NCBI RefSeq assembly: GCF_027627575.1 | Contig: NZ_CP114065.1 | Location: 3,906,001 to 3,970,000 of the forward strand | Reading direction: 5' to 3' | Length of the DNA: 64,000 nucleotides | From: Kribbella sp. CA-293567 | Lineage (GTDB): Bacteria; Actinomycetota; Actinomycetes; Propionibacteriales; Kribbellaceae | Shown here: positions 51,887 to 60,388 of the stretch, piece by piece | How the letters are laid out: every line of letters starts with the position of its first letter | How positions within the stretch are numbered: position 1 is the stretch's first letter | Notes under the pieces: model-generated | The model's database searches: none | What the model was told of the DNA's origin: nothing | The model's input: the letters and a program-made list of their open reading frames with translations, nothing else | Made by a program: the position numbers and the translations under genes

Positions 51887-54162
51887 GCTCCGACGTACCG
51901 GCGGAGATGGTCGGCGGTCAGCGAGGCGCTGCTCTCGACCAGGTCGGCCGGGACACCGGTGAAGACGATCTGACCGCCGTCGTGCCCGGCACCGGGACCG
52001 AGGTCGATCAACCAGTCGGCATGCGCCATCACCGCTTGGTGGTGCTCGATCACGATCACCGTGTTGCCGTCGTCGACCAGCCTGTCCAGCAAGGTGAGCA
52101 ACTGGTCGACGTCCGCGAGGTGCAGCCCGGTCGTCGGCTCGTCCAGGATGTACGTCGTCCCACCCTTGCCCATATGGATCGCAAGCTTCAACCGCTGCCG
52201 CTCCCCGCCCGACAGGGTCGTCAACGGTTGCCCCAGGCCCAGATAGCCGAGGCCGACGGCAACCAGCCGGTCGAGGATCGCCCGCGCTGACCCGCGCTCG
52301 AAGAAGCTCCGCGCCTCGACCGCCGACATACTCAGTACTTCGCTGATGTTCTTGCCACGCAGCTGATAGGCCAGTACCTCGGCGGTGAACCGCTCGCCGT
52401 TGCAGTCCTCACAGACCGACGCGACCTCGGCCATCATCGCCAGATCCGTGTAGACCACGCCCAGCCCTTTGCAGCCGGGGCAGGCACCTACCGAGTTCGC
52501 GCTGAACAATCCGGCCTTCACCTGGTTGGCCTTGGCGAACTCCGCCCGGATCGGATCCAGCAACCCCGTGTACGTCGCCGGGTTGCTCCGCCGCGACCCC
52601 CGGATCGGCTCCTGCCCGGCCACGATCACCCCTTCGCGTCCGGTCAGTGAGCCGTGGATCAGTGAACTCTTTCCCGACCCCGCTACTCCCGTGACGACCG
52701 TCAGCACCCCGAGCGGGATCTCGACACTGACCTCTCGCAGGTTGTTCAGCGACGCTCCCACGATCGGCAACCAGCCGGTCGGCCGGCGGACCTGGTCGCG
52801 CAGCGCGACCCGGTGATCGAGGTACCGCCCGGTCAGCGTCCCGGACTTCTTCAGCCCCGGCAGGTCGCCCGCGTAGCACAGCCGCCCACCGGCCTGCCCG
52901 GCCCCAGGGCCGAGATCCACCACGTAGTCGGCGATCCCGATCGTCTCCGGCTTGTGCTCGACGACCAGGACGGTGTTGCCCTTGTCCCGCAGCTGGAGCA
53001 GCAGCTCGTTCATCCGCTGGATGTCGTGCGGGTGCAGCCCGACCGTCGGCTCGTCGAAGACGTAGGTGACATCGGTCAGCGGGGACCCGAGATGCCGGAC
53101 CAGCTTCACCCGCTGTGCCTCGCCCCCGGACAACGTCGACGACTCCCGGTCCAGGCTGAGGTATCCCAGCCCGATGTCGACCATCGACTCCAGTGTTCCG
53201 CGCAGTCCCTCCAGCATCGGCCCGACCGCGGCGCTCTGGATACCGCGGACGAACCCGGCCAGCTCGCTGATCTGCATCCGCGAGCACTCCGCGATGCCGA
53301 CCCCGTCGATCCGCACCGCCAGGGCCGCCGCGTTGAGCCGCGCGCCGTCGCAGTCCGGGCAGCGGGTGAGCTTCACCGCGCGGTCCGCGAACGCCCGGAC
53401 GTGGCTCTGCAGCGACTCGCGGTCCTTGGTGAGCAGTTGCCGCTTCACCCGGGTGACCAGCCCCTCGAAGGTGAGGTTGCTCGTGCCGACCTTCACCTTC
53501 GTGGCCGGCTGGTAGAGGAACCGCTCCCACACGTCAGCGGGATAGTCCTTCAGCGCCAGGCTGGGATCGAACAGGCCCGAGCCGGCCATCAACTGCCAGT
53601 ACCACGTGCCGACGCCGTACCCCGGCACCTTCACCGCGCCGTCGTCGAGGCTCAGTGACCGGTCGACGAACTCGTCCAGGTCGATCTCGGACGCCTTCCC
53701 CAGCCCCTCGCAGGCCAGGCACATCCCTTCGGCCCGGTTGAAACTGAAGGCCGACGGCGACCCGGCGTGCGGCGTACCGAGCCGGCTGAACAGCACCCGC
53801 AGCATCGTGTGCGCGTCGGTCGCGGTACCGACCGTGGACCGGGCGTTGGCGCCGATCCGCTCCTGGTCGACGATGATGGCGGCACTCAGGTTGCGCAACG
53901 CGTCGACGTCCGGACGGGCCAGGCTCGGCATGAAGTTCTGGACGAACGCGGTGTAGGTCTCGTTGATCAGCCGGGACGACTCCGCGGCGATGGTGTCGAA
54001 GACCAGCGAGGACTTGCCGGATCCGGAGACCCCGGTGAAGACGGTCAGGCGGCGTTTGGGGATGTCGACGGAGACGCCGGCGAGGTTGTTCTCGCGAGCT
54101 CCCCGGACCTGGATGACGTCGTGGCTGTCGGCGGTTTCGAGAGCAGATAACGAAGCAGGCAT
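51868..54162 (-). CDS. UvrA-like ABC ATPase, short drug-resistance/paralogue type
   Basis: 764 residues against about 950 in housekeeping UvrA, lacking the UvrB-binding and part of the insertion domains. Two ATPase halves: GVSGSGKSSLVF near 46 and GVAGSGKSSLIHG near 480; signatures TLSGGEAQRVKLV near 355 and TLSGGERQRLKLA near 660; Walker B FDEPTVGLHP and LDEPTTGLHLAD. Zinc-finger cysteines occur in CLACEGLG/CPDCDG and CPGCKGLG/CEDCNG. It resembles the DrrC/UvrA2 class that protects DNA from intercalators. The start has only weak GGAA upstream. Confidence 0.88.
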   Translation of the reverse strand: MPASLSALETADSHDVIQVRGARENNLAGVSVDIPKRRLTVFTGVSGSGKSSLVFDTIAAESSRLINETYTAFVQNFMPSLARPDVDALRNLSAAIIVDQERIGANARSTVGTATDAHTMLRVLFSRLGTPHAGSPSAFSFNRAEGMCLACEGLGKASEIDLDEFVDRSLSLDDGAVKVPGYGVGTWYWQLMAGSGLFDPSLALKDYPADVWERFLYQPATKVKVGTSNLTFEGLVTRVKRQLLTKDRESLQSHVRAFADRAVKLTRCPDCDGARLNAAALAVRIDGVGIAECSRMQISELAGFVRGIQSAAVGPMLEGLRGTLESMVDIGLGYLSLDRESSTLSGGEAQRVKLVRHLGSPLTDVTYVFDEPTVGLHPHDIQRMNELLLQLRDKGNTVLVVEHKPETIGIADYVVDLGPGAGQAGGRLCYAGDLPGLKKSGTLTGRYLDHRVALRDQVRRPTGWLPIVGASLNNLREVSVEIPLGVLTVVTGVAGSGKSSLIHGSLTGREGVIVAGQEPIRGSRRSNPATYTGLLDPIRAEFAKANQVKAGLFSANSVGACPGCKGLGVVYTDLAMMAEVASVCEDCNGERFTAEVLAYQLRGKNISEVLSMSAVEARSFFERGSARAILDRLVAVGLGYLGLGQPLTTLSGGERQRLKLAIHMGKGGTTYILDEPTTGLHLADVDQLLTLLDRLVDDGNTVIVIEHHQAVMAHADWLIDLGPGAGHDGGQIVFTGVPADLVESSASLTADHLRRYVGAQPALV

Positions 54163-54324
54163 ACGTTCCAGCTTCTCATTGAGCCAGTCGTAGCAACTTT
54201 TACCCGGCTACGCCTGGTGATTGAGCCTGCATCCTCGACTCAACCTTATATCGGCAGGTGAAACCGCCGGTGCAATCCGCGCCGGTGACAACGAAGGCGT
54301 CGCACGGTCGTGAGGGGCGTCGGT

Positions 54325-54330
54325 GACAAT
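54325..54330 (+). promoter_or_regulatory. -10-like hexamer of the LacI gene
   Basis: GACAAT, 6 nt before the ATG, with no Shine-Dalgarno; consistent with a leaderless message. Confidence 0.4.
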
Positions 54331-54336
54331 GAGCCC

Positions 54337-55395
54337 ATGCGTGCCACCGTCAAGGACGTCGCCAAGCTGGCCGGGGTGTCACCGAAGACGGTGTCGAACG
54401 TGATCAACGGCGTCGTGTTCGTCCGGCCGGAGACCCGGGAGCGGGTCGAGCAGGCGCTGGCCGAGCTCGACTACGTGCCGAACATGAGCGCCCGCGGGCT
54501 GCGCAACGGACGGTCCGGGATGATCGGGCTCGCGTTGCCCGACCTGCTCCGGCCGTACTCCGCGGAGATCACCCACCTCGTCGTGGAGCTGGCCCACCAG
54601 CGCGGGTGGGGAGTGCAGATCGAGCAGACCGCGGCCGAGCCGAAGCGTGAGTTCGAACTGCTCTCCAAGGCTCGCGCGCACCTGGTCGACGGACTGATCC
54701 TCAACCCGGTCAACCTCGACGACAGCGCGGTGACGACGGCCGGACCGCTGCCGCCGGTCGTGCTGATCGGCGATGTCGACCAGGACATGGTGAGCCAGGT
54801 GGCGATCGACAACGTCTCGGCCGCGCGGGACATGACCAAGCATCTGCTGGACCAGGGCTACCGGCGGATCGCCGCGGTCGGTACGCCGGAGCTGCAAGGC
54901 GGCTCCAGCGGCTCCAGCGGCATCGGCCGGGTCGGCGGCGCCACCGATTCAGCCGGTACTGCGGCCGCCCGCCTCCGCACCCGCGGTTATCGCGAGGCCC
55001 TCACCACGGCCGGTGTCGGTCCTGACCCCGAGTTGGAGATCGCGCTCGACCGCTGGAGCCCGGAAGGCGCCGCGACGGTTGTGAGCCGCTACCTGGAGAG
55101 CCACGAACCACCGGATGCACTCTTCTGTTTCACCGACACGATCGCCGTCGGCGCGCTGTCGGCGCTCTGGACGGCAGGAGTCGCCGTACCGGCGGACTGC
55201 GCGGTCGCCGGCTTCGACAACCTCCTCGAGAGCCGGTACGCCGTGCCGCCGCTCACCACGGTGGATTTCGACCGGCGGCTTTTCGTGGAGTCGGCGCTGG
55301 ATCTGCTCGCCGAGCAACTGGCCGACCCGGGCGCGAAACCGCGCCGGGTGATGATCCCGCACCGCATCGTGTCCCGCGCCAGTACCGCTCGCTGA
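54337..55395 (+). CDS. LacI family regulator of the adjacent sugar importer
   Basis: 352 residues. Helix-turn-helix TVKDVAKLAGVSPKTVSNVIN at the extreme N-terminus, with the hinge helix near LDYVPNMSARGLRNGRSG. The periplasmic-binding-protein-like core follows (IGLALPDLLRPYSAEI, ILNPVNLDDSA, DALFCFTDTIAVGAL, CAVAGFDNLLESRYAVPPLTTV). A Gly/Ser-rich insertion (GGSSGSSGIGRVGG) near residue 190 is unusual. It precedes the binding-protein gene in the same direction, and a perfect palindrome covers that gene's promoter, so repression of the importer is likely. Confidence 0.9.
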   Translation: MRATVKDVAKLAGVSPKTVSNVINGVVFVRPETRERVEQALAELDYVPNMSARGLRNGRSGMIGLALPDLLRPYSAEITHLVVELAHQRGWGVQIEQTAAEPKREFELLSKARAHLVDGLILNPVNLDDSAVTTAGPLPPVVLIGDVDQDMVSQVAIDNVSAARDMTKHLLDQGYRRIAAVGTPELQGGSSGSSGIGRVGGATDSAGTAAARLRTRGYREALTTAGVGPDPELEIALDRWSPEGAATVVSRYLESHEPPDALFCFTDTIAVGALSALWTAGVAVPADCAVAGFDNLLESRYAVPPLTTVDFDRRLFVESALDLLAEQLADPGAKPRRVMIPHRIVSRASTAR

Positions 55396-55430
55396 CGCAA
55401 ACTCGCACAAAAATCAAGATCCTCGAACCC

Positions 55431-55464
55431 TTGTCACCATATTTCAACGATGTAATGATCGTTG
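55431..55464 (+). promoter_or_regulatory. Importer promoter with LacI operator
   Basis: TTGTCA (55431) and AATGAT (55454), 17-bp spacer. The perfect inverted repeat CAACGAT-N6-ATCGTTG (55445-55464) covers the -10 and probable start of transcription, directly behind the lacI-type gene. Confidence 0.7.
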
Positions 55465-55485
55465 CGGCCTGCGAAGGAGCAACTC

Positions 55486-56790
55486 ATGACATTGTTCGAT
55501 CGCCCGTTGTCCCGGCGCCGGCTGCTCACCGGAGCAGCTGCCGCGGCCGGTGGCGGCCTCCTGCTCGGTTGCTCGCCCGGCGGTGGCAAGTCCGCCGACG
55601 ACCTGAGCTACTGGCACCTGATGAGCGGCGGCGACGGCATCGTGATGGCCGGGCTGGTCGATGCGGTGAACGGTCTCGGCGCCGGCTTCCAGGCGACCCA
55701 GACAGTGCTGGCCTGGGGCCCGCCGTACTACACGAAACTCGCAATGGCATCGGCCGGCGGCCGGGCGCCCGACGTCGCGGTCATGCACGCCTCCCGGATC
55801 GCGGGGTACGCGCCGGGCGGCCTGCTCGAACCCTGGGACACCGATCTGCTGGCCGAGTTCGGGATCCACGAGCGCGACTTCCCGCCACTGGTCTGGCAGA
55901 AGGGCCGCTACGACGGCAAGCTCTACTCGATCGCGCTCGACACCCACCCGTTCGTCCTCTACTACAACACCGAGCTTGCCGAGAAGGCCGGTGTCACGGA
56001 CGCGTTGCGGTCGGTCAGGTCGCCCGAGGCGTTCACCGAGGTGGCAGCGAAGCTGCAGCGGGTGACCGGCAAGCACGGCCTGTCCTACGGCTATCTCGGC
56101 GACGGCTCCCAGATGTGGCGCCTGTTCTACACGCTCTACCGCCAGCAGAACGCCGAGATGAAGCTCGTTCCCGGCCGGCAGGCGGAGGTCGACGAGGCGG
56201 CCGCGGTGAAGGCACTGACCTTCGTCCGGTCGCTGCTCGACGACACCGTCGCCTCGCGCAGCGGCGACGGCGGAACGGCGACGAGCGAGTTCCTCCATGG
56301 TGAGAGCGGACTGTTCTTCGGCGGCGTCTGGGAGCTGCCGGTCCTCAAGGACGCGAAACTGCCGTTCGACGCGATGCCGATCCCGACCCTGTTCGGCACC
56401 GAGGCCGCGTACGCCGACTCGCACACGTTCGTGCTGCCGCGGCAGTCGAAGGTGTCCCCGGAACGCCGCCGGCACGTCTACCGGATGGTGGCGGAGATCC
56501 TGAAGCGCTCGGCGAAGTGGGCCGAGGGCGGCGGCCACATCCCGGCGTACCAGCCGGTGATCCGGAGCCCGGAGTACCAGGCGCTGAAACCGCAGTCGAA
56601 CTACGCCGGCATCCCGCAGTACGTGAACTACGACCCGGACGCCTGGTTCGGCGGTGCCGGCAGCGACTTCCACCGGTACTTCGCGGAGAACGTGCAGAAC
56701 GTCTACCTGGGCAGCGGCGATCCCGCGGCCGGGTTCGGCGGATTCGTCCAGCGGCTGAACGTGCTGCTCGACCGGCCGCAGCCGGTCTGA
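55486..56790 (+). CDS. Sugar ABC importer, substrate-binding lipoprotein (LacI cluster)
   Basis: 434 residues. Twin-arginine-like lipoprotein signal (LSRRRLLTG, lipobox LLLGC near residue 29). Solute-binding core: YYTKLAMASAGGRAPDVAVMH, YDGKLYSIALDTHPFVLYYN, WELPVLKDAKLPFDAMPIP. ATG start with GAAGGAG 7 nt upstream, preferred to an upstream TTG lying within the operator. Followed by two permease genes. Sugar unknown; the ATPase is presumably the shared one. Confidence 0.87.
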   Translation: MTLFDRPLSRRRLLTGAAAAAGGGLLLGCSPGGGKSADDLSYWHLMSGGDGIVMAGLVDAVNGLGAGFQATQTVLAWGPPYYTKLAMASAGGRAPDVAVMHASRIAGYAPGGLLEPWDTDLLAEFGIHERDFPPLVWQKGRYDGKLYSIALDTHPFVLYYNTELAEKAGVTDALRSVRSPEAFTEVAAKLQRVTGKHGLSYGYLGDGSQMWRLFYTLYRQQNAEMKLVPGRQAEVDEAAAVKALTFVRSLLDDTVASRSGDGGTATSEFLHGESGLFFGGVWELPVLKDAKLPFDAMPIPTLFGTEAAYADSHTFVLPRQSKVSPERRRHVYRMVAEILKRSAKWAEGGGHIPAYQPVIRSPEYQALKPQSNYAGIPQYVNYDPDAWFGGAGSDFHRYFAENVQNVYLGSGDPAAGFGGFVQRLNVLLDRPQPV

Positions 56791-56810
56791 GCCCGGAACG
56801 GAGATCGACG

Positions 56811-57743
56811 ATGCCGACTGCCATCGACAGTCCCGCGGCCGCCACCGCGGTAGTTGCTGAAGGCAAGCTCCGGGCCCGGCGCAGTGAGACGCTGACCGGC
56901 TGGGCCTTCGCCGCGCCGTTCGCGGTGCTGTTCGTGCTGTTCCTGGTGGTGCCCGCGATCTACGGGCTGTACCTGAGCTTCACCGGGGAGACGCTGACCG
57001 GCGCGAACAGCGATCTGGTCGGCTTCGCGAACTACACCGAGGCGCTGACCGACCCGGACATGTGGCGGTCGCTGGGCAACACGCTGTGGTTCACGTTCCT
57101 CAGTACGGTGCCGCTGGTCGTGCTGTCGCTGGCCTTCGCGCTGCTGGTGAACCTGGGGCTGCCGGGCCGCTGGTTGTGGCGGTTGTCGTTCTTCCTGCCG
57201 TACCTGCTGGCCTCGACCGTCGTCGTGCTGTTCTGGTCCTGGATGTACAACCCGAAGATCGGCCTGATCAACGGCGTCCTGGCCGAGCTCGGGATCGCGC
57301 CGGTGGCCTGGCTGCAGGACCCGAAGGTGGCGATGTTCTCGGTGGTGATCACCACCTTGTGGTGGACCATCGGCTTCAACTTCCTGCTCTACCTGGCCGC
57401 GCTGCAGAACATCCCCGAGCAGCAGTTCGAGGCGGCCGCCATCGACGGCGCCGGCAAGTGGCGGCAGCTGTTCGCGATCGTGATCCCGCAACTGGCGCCG
57501 ACCACCGCGCTGATCCTCACCCTGCAGGTGCTCGCGTCGCTGAAGGTCTTCGACCAGATCTACATGCTCACCAACGGCGGCCCGGCCGGATCCACCCGGT
57601 CGATCGTGCAGTACATCTACGAGTCCGGCTTCACCGGCTACCGGTTCGGGTTCTCCTCGGCGATCTCGTACCTGTTCTTCGCCATCATCGTGCTGGTGTC
57701 GCTGGCGCAGTACCGACTTCTCAACCGCCGGAGTGGCCGATGA
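56811..57743 (+). CDS. Sugar ABC importer permease (MalF-type, LacI cluster)
   Basis: 310 residues, six helices; helix 1 AAPFAVLFVLFLVVPAIYGLYLS. EAA loop FEAAAIDGAGKWRQLFAIVIPQ near residue 205; LTNGGPAGSTRS near 258. ATG with ACGGAGA upstream, 20 bp after the binding-protein stop. The following permease starts in its stop codon. Confidence 0.88.
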   Translation: MPTAIDSPAAATAVVAEGKLRARRSETLTGWAFAAPFAVLFVLFLVVPAIYGLYLSFTGETLTGANSDLVGFANYTEALTDPDMWRSLGNTLWFTFLSTVPLVVLSLAFALLVNLGLPGRWLWRLSFFLPYLLASTVVVLFWSWMYNPKIGLINGVLAELGIAPVAWLQDPKVAMFSVVITTLWWTIGFNFLLYLAALQNIPEQQFEAAAIDGAGKWRQLFAIVIPQLAPTTALILTLQVLASLKVFDQIYMLTNGGPAGSTRSIVQYIYESGFTGYRFGFSSAISYLFFAIIVLVSLAQYRLLNRRSGR

Positions 57744-58624
57744 GCACCCACACGTTGTCGCGGGGCCTCAACAGGAAGGCCTACAAGCCCGGGGAGAACC
57801 CCTGGAGCGTCTCGCGGATGATCGCGCTGCTGATCCTGGCGTTCCTGGCCGCGACCTGGCTGGTGCCCTTCGGCTGGGCGGTACTGACGTCGCTCAAGAG
57901 CGAGGCCGACGCCGGGGCCACCAACCTCAGCCTGTCGCCGCCCGACGGCTTCAGCTTCGACGCCTACCGCAAGGTGCTGACCGCCGGCGAGATCCCGGCC
58001 TGGGCGTGGAACAGCCTGATCACCTCGGTGGCGATCACCGTGATCACCGTCGCGACGTCGGCGCTGGCCGGCTACGCGTTCTCCCGGCTGGACTTCCGCG
58101 GCCGTCGCTGGCTGTACGCCGCGATCATCGCGGCGATCATCATCCCGCCGCAGTTGCTGATCGTGCCGTTGTTCCGCCAGATGCTCGCCTTCGACCTGGT
58201 GGACACCTATTGGGGAATCATTCTTCCGCAGGCGTTCGCACCCGCGATGGTGCTGATTCTGAAGCGCTTCTTCGACCAGATCCCCAGAGAACTCGAAGAG
58301 GCCGCCCGGGTGGACGGCGCGAATCGGTTGCGGGTGTTCTGGTCGATAGTGTTGCCATTGTCACGGCCGATCCTCGCGGCGGTGGCGATCTTCGTCTTCA
58401 TCGGTGCCTGGAACAACTTTCTCTGGCCGTTCATCGTCACCACCGACGCCGGCCTGATGACGTTGCCGGTCGGCCTGCAGACGGTGAAAAGTGCCTACGG
58501 GCTGCAGTATGCGCAGAACATGGCCTCGGCGATCCTGGCCGCCCTGCCACTGGTCGTCGTTTTCCTCTTTTTCCAAAGGCAGATCATCAAGGGGATCGCG
58601 ACCACCGGTTTCGGCGGGCAGTAG
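57740..58624 (+). CDS. Sugar ABC importer permease (MalG-type, LacI cluster)
   Basis: 294 residues, six helices; helix 1 MIALLILAFLAATWLVPFGWA. EAA loop EEAARVDGANRLRVFWSIVLPL near 186; it ends FFQRQIIKGIATTGFGGQ. ATGA overlap with the MalF-type gene. No enzyme gene follows in this operon. Confidence 0.88.
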   Translation: MSTHTLSRGLNRKAYKPGENPWSVSRMIALLILAFLAATWLVPFGWAVLTSLKSEADAGATNLSLSPPDGFSFDAYRKVLTAGEIPAWAWNSLITSVAITVITVATSALAGYAFSRLDFRGRRWLYAAIIAAIIIPPQLLIVPLFRQMLAFDLVDTYWGIILPQAFAPAMVLILKRFFDQIPRELEEAARVDGANRLRVFWSIVLPLSRPILAAVAIFVFIGAWNNFLWPFIVTTDAGLMTLPVGLQTVKSAYGLQYAQNMASAILAALPLVVVFLFFQRQIIKGIATTGFGGQ

Positions 58625-58706
58625 ATCCTGGACAGAAGTTCCGGCAGGCGGGATTCCAGCGGTCATCCCTTGAAAACGCCGTCACTGTGAGCAAAGCTGC
58701 CGGGAT

Positions 58707-58734
58707 CACTTGTGCGCCGTCCGATGCACAAGTG
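58707..58734. repeat. Inverted repeat downstream of the importer
   Basis: CACTTGTGC-N10-GCACAAGTG, perfect 9-bp arms. Could be an operator or the importer's terminator; no U-tract. Confidence 0.5.
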
Positions 58735-58780
58735 CGGCAACTGTGCGCGGCTGCGCAATGAGGACCGTTGCACAGTGGTA

Positions 58781-58805
58781 AACAGTTGTCCCGTCAGCAA
58801 CTGTT
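58781..58805. promoter_or_regulatory. Candidate operator, inverted repeat
   Basis: AACAGTTG-N9-CAACTGTT, perfect 8-bp arms, about 28 bases before the weak frame at 58833. Confidence 0.35.
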
Positions 58806-58832
58806 CCTTGGGTAACCAAGAGAGGGGGATGT

Positions 58833-59144
58833 GTGTCAGCGATGAAAGCGCTCGCCGAGCAGTGCCGTGGTGTGAGGAGTCACGGCACGTCACGACTCGG
58901 CCGGGCTGCGATCCAACCAGCGGTCTGCACCGGGATCCACGAGGTCAACTCGTCGATCGCGTCCAGGCAGCCGCGCCGTGTGGCGGTACTGAGGCTCGGA
59001 AACGGCCTCACCACCACGCTGCGTCTGGGTGACGGCGTGCAGGCGCCCGAACCGGGGACGACAGTGTTCGTCCAGGGTGGCCTTGGGATGGGCGATCAGC
59101 CCGCCTCAGGTGGGGTCACCCTCGCGCCGAGCCGACCCAGCTGA
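58833..59144 (+). CDS. Possible small hypothetical protein
   Basis: 103 codons from a GTG with a good GAGAGGGGG Shine-Dalgarno. The protein (SAMKALAEQCRG at the N-terminus, VAVLRLGNGLTTTLRLGDGV later) matches nothing I recognise. Third-position GC is lower than in neighbouring genes, so it may not be coding. Confidence 0.25.
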   Translation: MSAMKALAEQCRGVRSHGTSRLGRAAIQPAVCTGIHEVNSSIASRQPRRVAVLRLGNGLTTTLRLGDGVQAPEPGTTVFVQGGLGMGDQPASGGVTLAPSRPS

Positions 59145-59156
59145 ATTCAGTGACTC

Positions 59157-59190
59157 GCCGGTCTCAGGTCAACGCCGAGCTGAGACCGGC
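59157..59190. terminator. Hairpin between the weak frame and the YCII gene
   Basis: Perfect 11-bp stem GCCGGTCTCAG / CTGAGACCGGC with a 12-nt loop, between convergent frames; 18 bases past the YCII stop codon. Confidence 0.65.
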
Positions 59191-59208
59191 AAGTCCCTGG
59201 AACACGGT

Positions 59209-59559
59209 TCACCCGTCGAGGGGCCGCGACAGTGCCCGCACCTCGACGGGGGAGTACCGGGCCTCCGGCAGCCTCGCCGCGAGCTCCGTCGCCCGCTCGA
59301 GGGTGCAGTCGAGAAGGTAGTAGCCCGCCAGTACTTCCTTCGCCTCGGTGAACGGCCCGTCCGTCACGGCCGGCAGGCCGTCCCTGACCTGCACCACCCG
59401 CGCGTTCTCGGTGGTCAGCCCGTCCGCCGCCAGCAGCTCGCCACTGGCGCGCGTCTCGGCCACGATCTCGCGATGGACGTCGAGCACGCCCTCGATCCCG
59501 TCGGCCGCCATCGCGTCCCACATCTGCGGGTTGCCGTAGATCAGCACCATGTACTTCAC
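59209..59559 (-). CDS. YCII-related (DGPF) domain protein
   Basis: 116 residues of the YCII/DGPF family, a dimeric ferredoxin-like fold. It starts KYMVLIYGNPQMW and contains the family motif TDGPFTEAKEVLAGYYLLD near residue 67. In actinobacteria these proteins usually accompany ECF sigma factors of the SigJ/SigG type; none is adjacent here. GTG start chosen for the AAAGGAG 7 nt upstream; longer upstream codons are Pro/Ser-rich and unlike the family. It may be cotranscribed with the sugar operon upstream, 70 bp away. Confidence 0.82.
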   Translation of the reverse strand: MKYMVLIYGNPQMWDAMAADGIEGVLDVHREIVAETRASGELLAADGLTTENARVVQVRDGLPAVTDGPFTEAKEVLAGYYLLDCTLERATELAARLPEARYSPVEVRALSRPLDG

Positions 59560-59629
59560 ATCTGACTCCTTTGCCGAAGCGGACACCGGGGACGTCGGAA
59601 CCCCCGGCGCCACTTCGACATGATCCCGC

Positions 59630-60385
59630 TCAGACCAGCGATCGGGCAGTAGCCAGGTCCGAGACCAGCCGGTCCTCGACCGGGACCGACGGATCGGAGT
59701 ACTGGCCGGTGAGGCAGATCGGGCCGGTGTAGTCCTTCAGGTTCGCGAAGACGGCCGCCCAGTCGGACAGGCCCTCGTCCGCCTGACCGAACCAGGTCTT
59801 CCAGCCACCGTCGGCCTCGACGTACTTGGCGTTCTTCAGATTGACGATGCCGAGCCGGTGCCGGACCAGCTCCAGAGTGATCGCGGGGTCGTCACCGGCG
59901 AGCGCGTCGTGCGCGGCGTCCCAGACGACCCTGAACTCGTCGGGCAGCCCGTCCAGGAGCTGCAGGACACCGAGCGACGACGTGACGAACTTGCCGTGGT
60001 GCGGCTGCACCCCGACCTGTACGCCGTACTGCCCGACCAGCGGCGCCGCGGCCTCGAGCTCCAGGCGGATCCGGCGGACCGAGGCGGCGTACCCGTCCGG
60101 ACCGATCGGCGCCATGATGCGGATCATCGGGACACCCGCCTTGGCGCAGGCCGAGAACGCGCTCTCCGACAGGTCGCTCGCGATGCTGATCGGCTCGACC
60201 CCCTCGGCACGGAGCTGCTCGGTGAAGGCCGGCAGCTCAGCCTCGGCTGTGGCCGGCGTGACGTAGGCGGTGTCGCGGACCGGGATCTCGGCACCGGTGA
60301 AGCCGAGACCGGCGACGAGCTTGCCCAGCTCGTCACCGGGCAGTGGCGACCAGGGCTTGGTGAAGACGGACCAGTGATAGCTCAT
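59630..60385 (-). CDS. Sugar isomerase/epimerase-like TIM-barrel protein
   Basis: 251 residues of the xylose-isomerase-like TIM-barrel superfamily (AP endonuclease 2 fold): ELGKLVAGLGFTGAEIPVRD near residue 20, MIRIMAPIGPDGY, VQVGVQPHHGKFV, VVWDAAHDALAGDDP, GIVNLKNAKY, and GPICLTGQYSD at the end. Metal ligands of the superfamily (Glu/Asp/His) are only partly obvious. Last gene of the importer operon, three bp after the permease, so it probably acts on the imported sugar or its acid derivative. Confidence 0.75.
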   Translation of the reverse strand: MSYHWSVFTKPWSPLPGDELGKLVAGLGFTGAEIPVRDTAYVTPATAEAELPAFTEQLRAEGVEPISIASDLSESAFSACAKAGVPMIRIMAPIGPDGYAASVRRIRLELEAAAPLVGQYGVQVGVQPHHGKFVTSSLGVLQLLDGLPDEFRVVWDAAHDALAGDDPAITLELVRHRLGIVNLKNAKYVEADGGWKTWFGQADEGLSDWAAVFANLKDYTGPICLTGQYSDPSVPVEDRLVSDLATARSLV

Positions 60386-60388
60386 GGG

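Larger units (their letters stand above)
58625..59208. other. Intergenic region with inverted repeats and one weak frame
   Basis: 584 bases after the importer. It holds two perfect inverted repeats (58707-58734 and 58781-58805), a weak 103-codon plus-strand frame (58833-59144) and a hairpin at 59157-59190. The base composition at 58680-58830 is more AT-rich than usual here, suggesting a promoter region. Confidence 0.5.
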
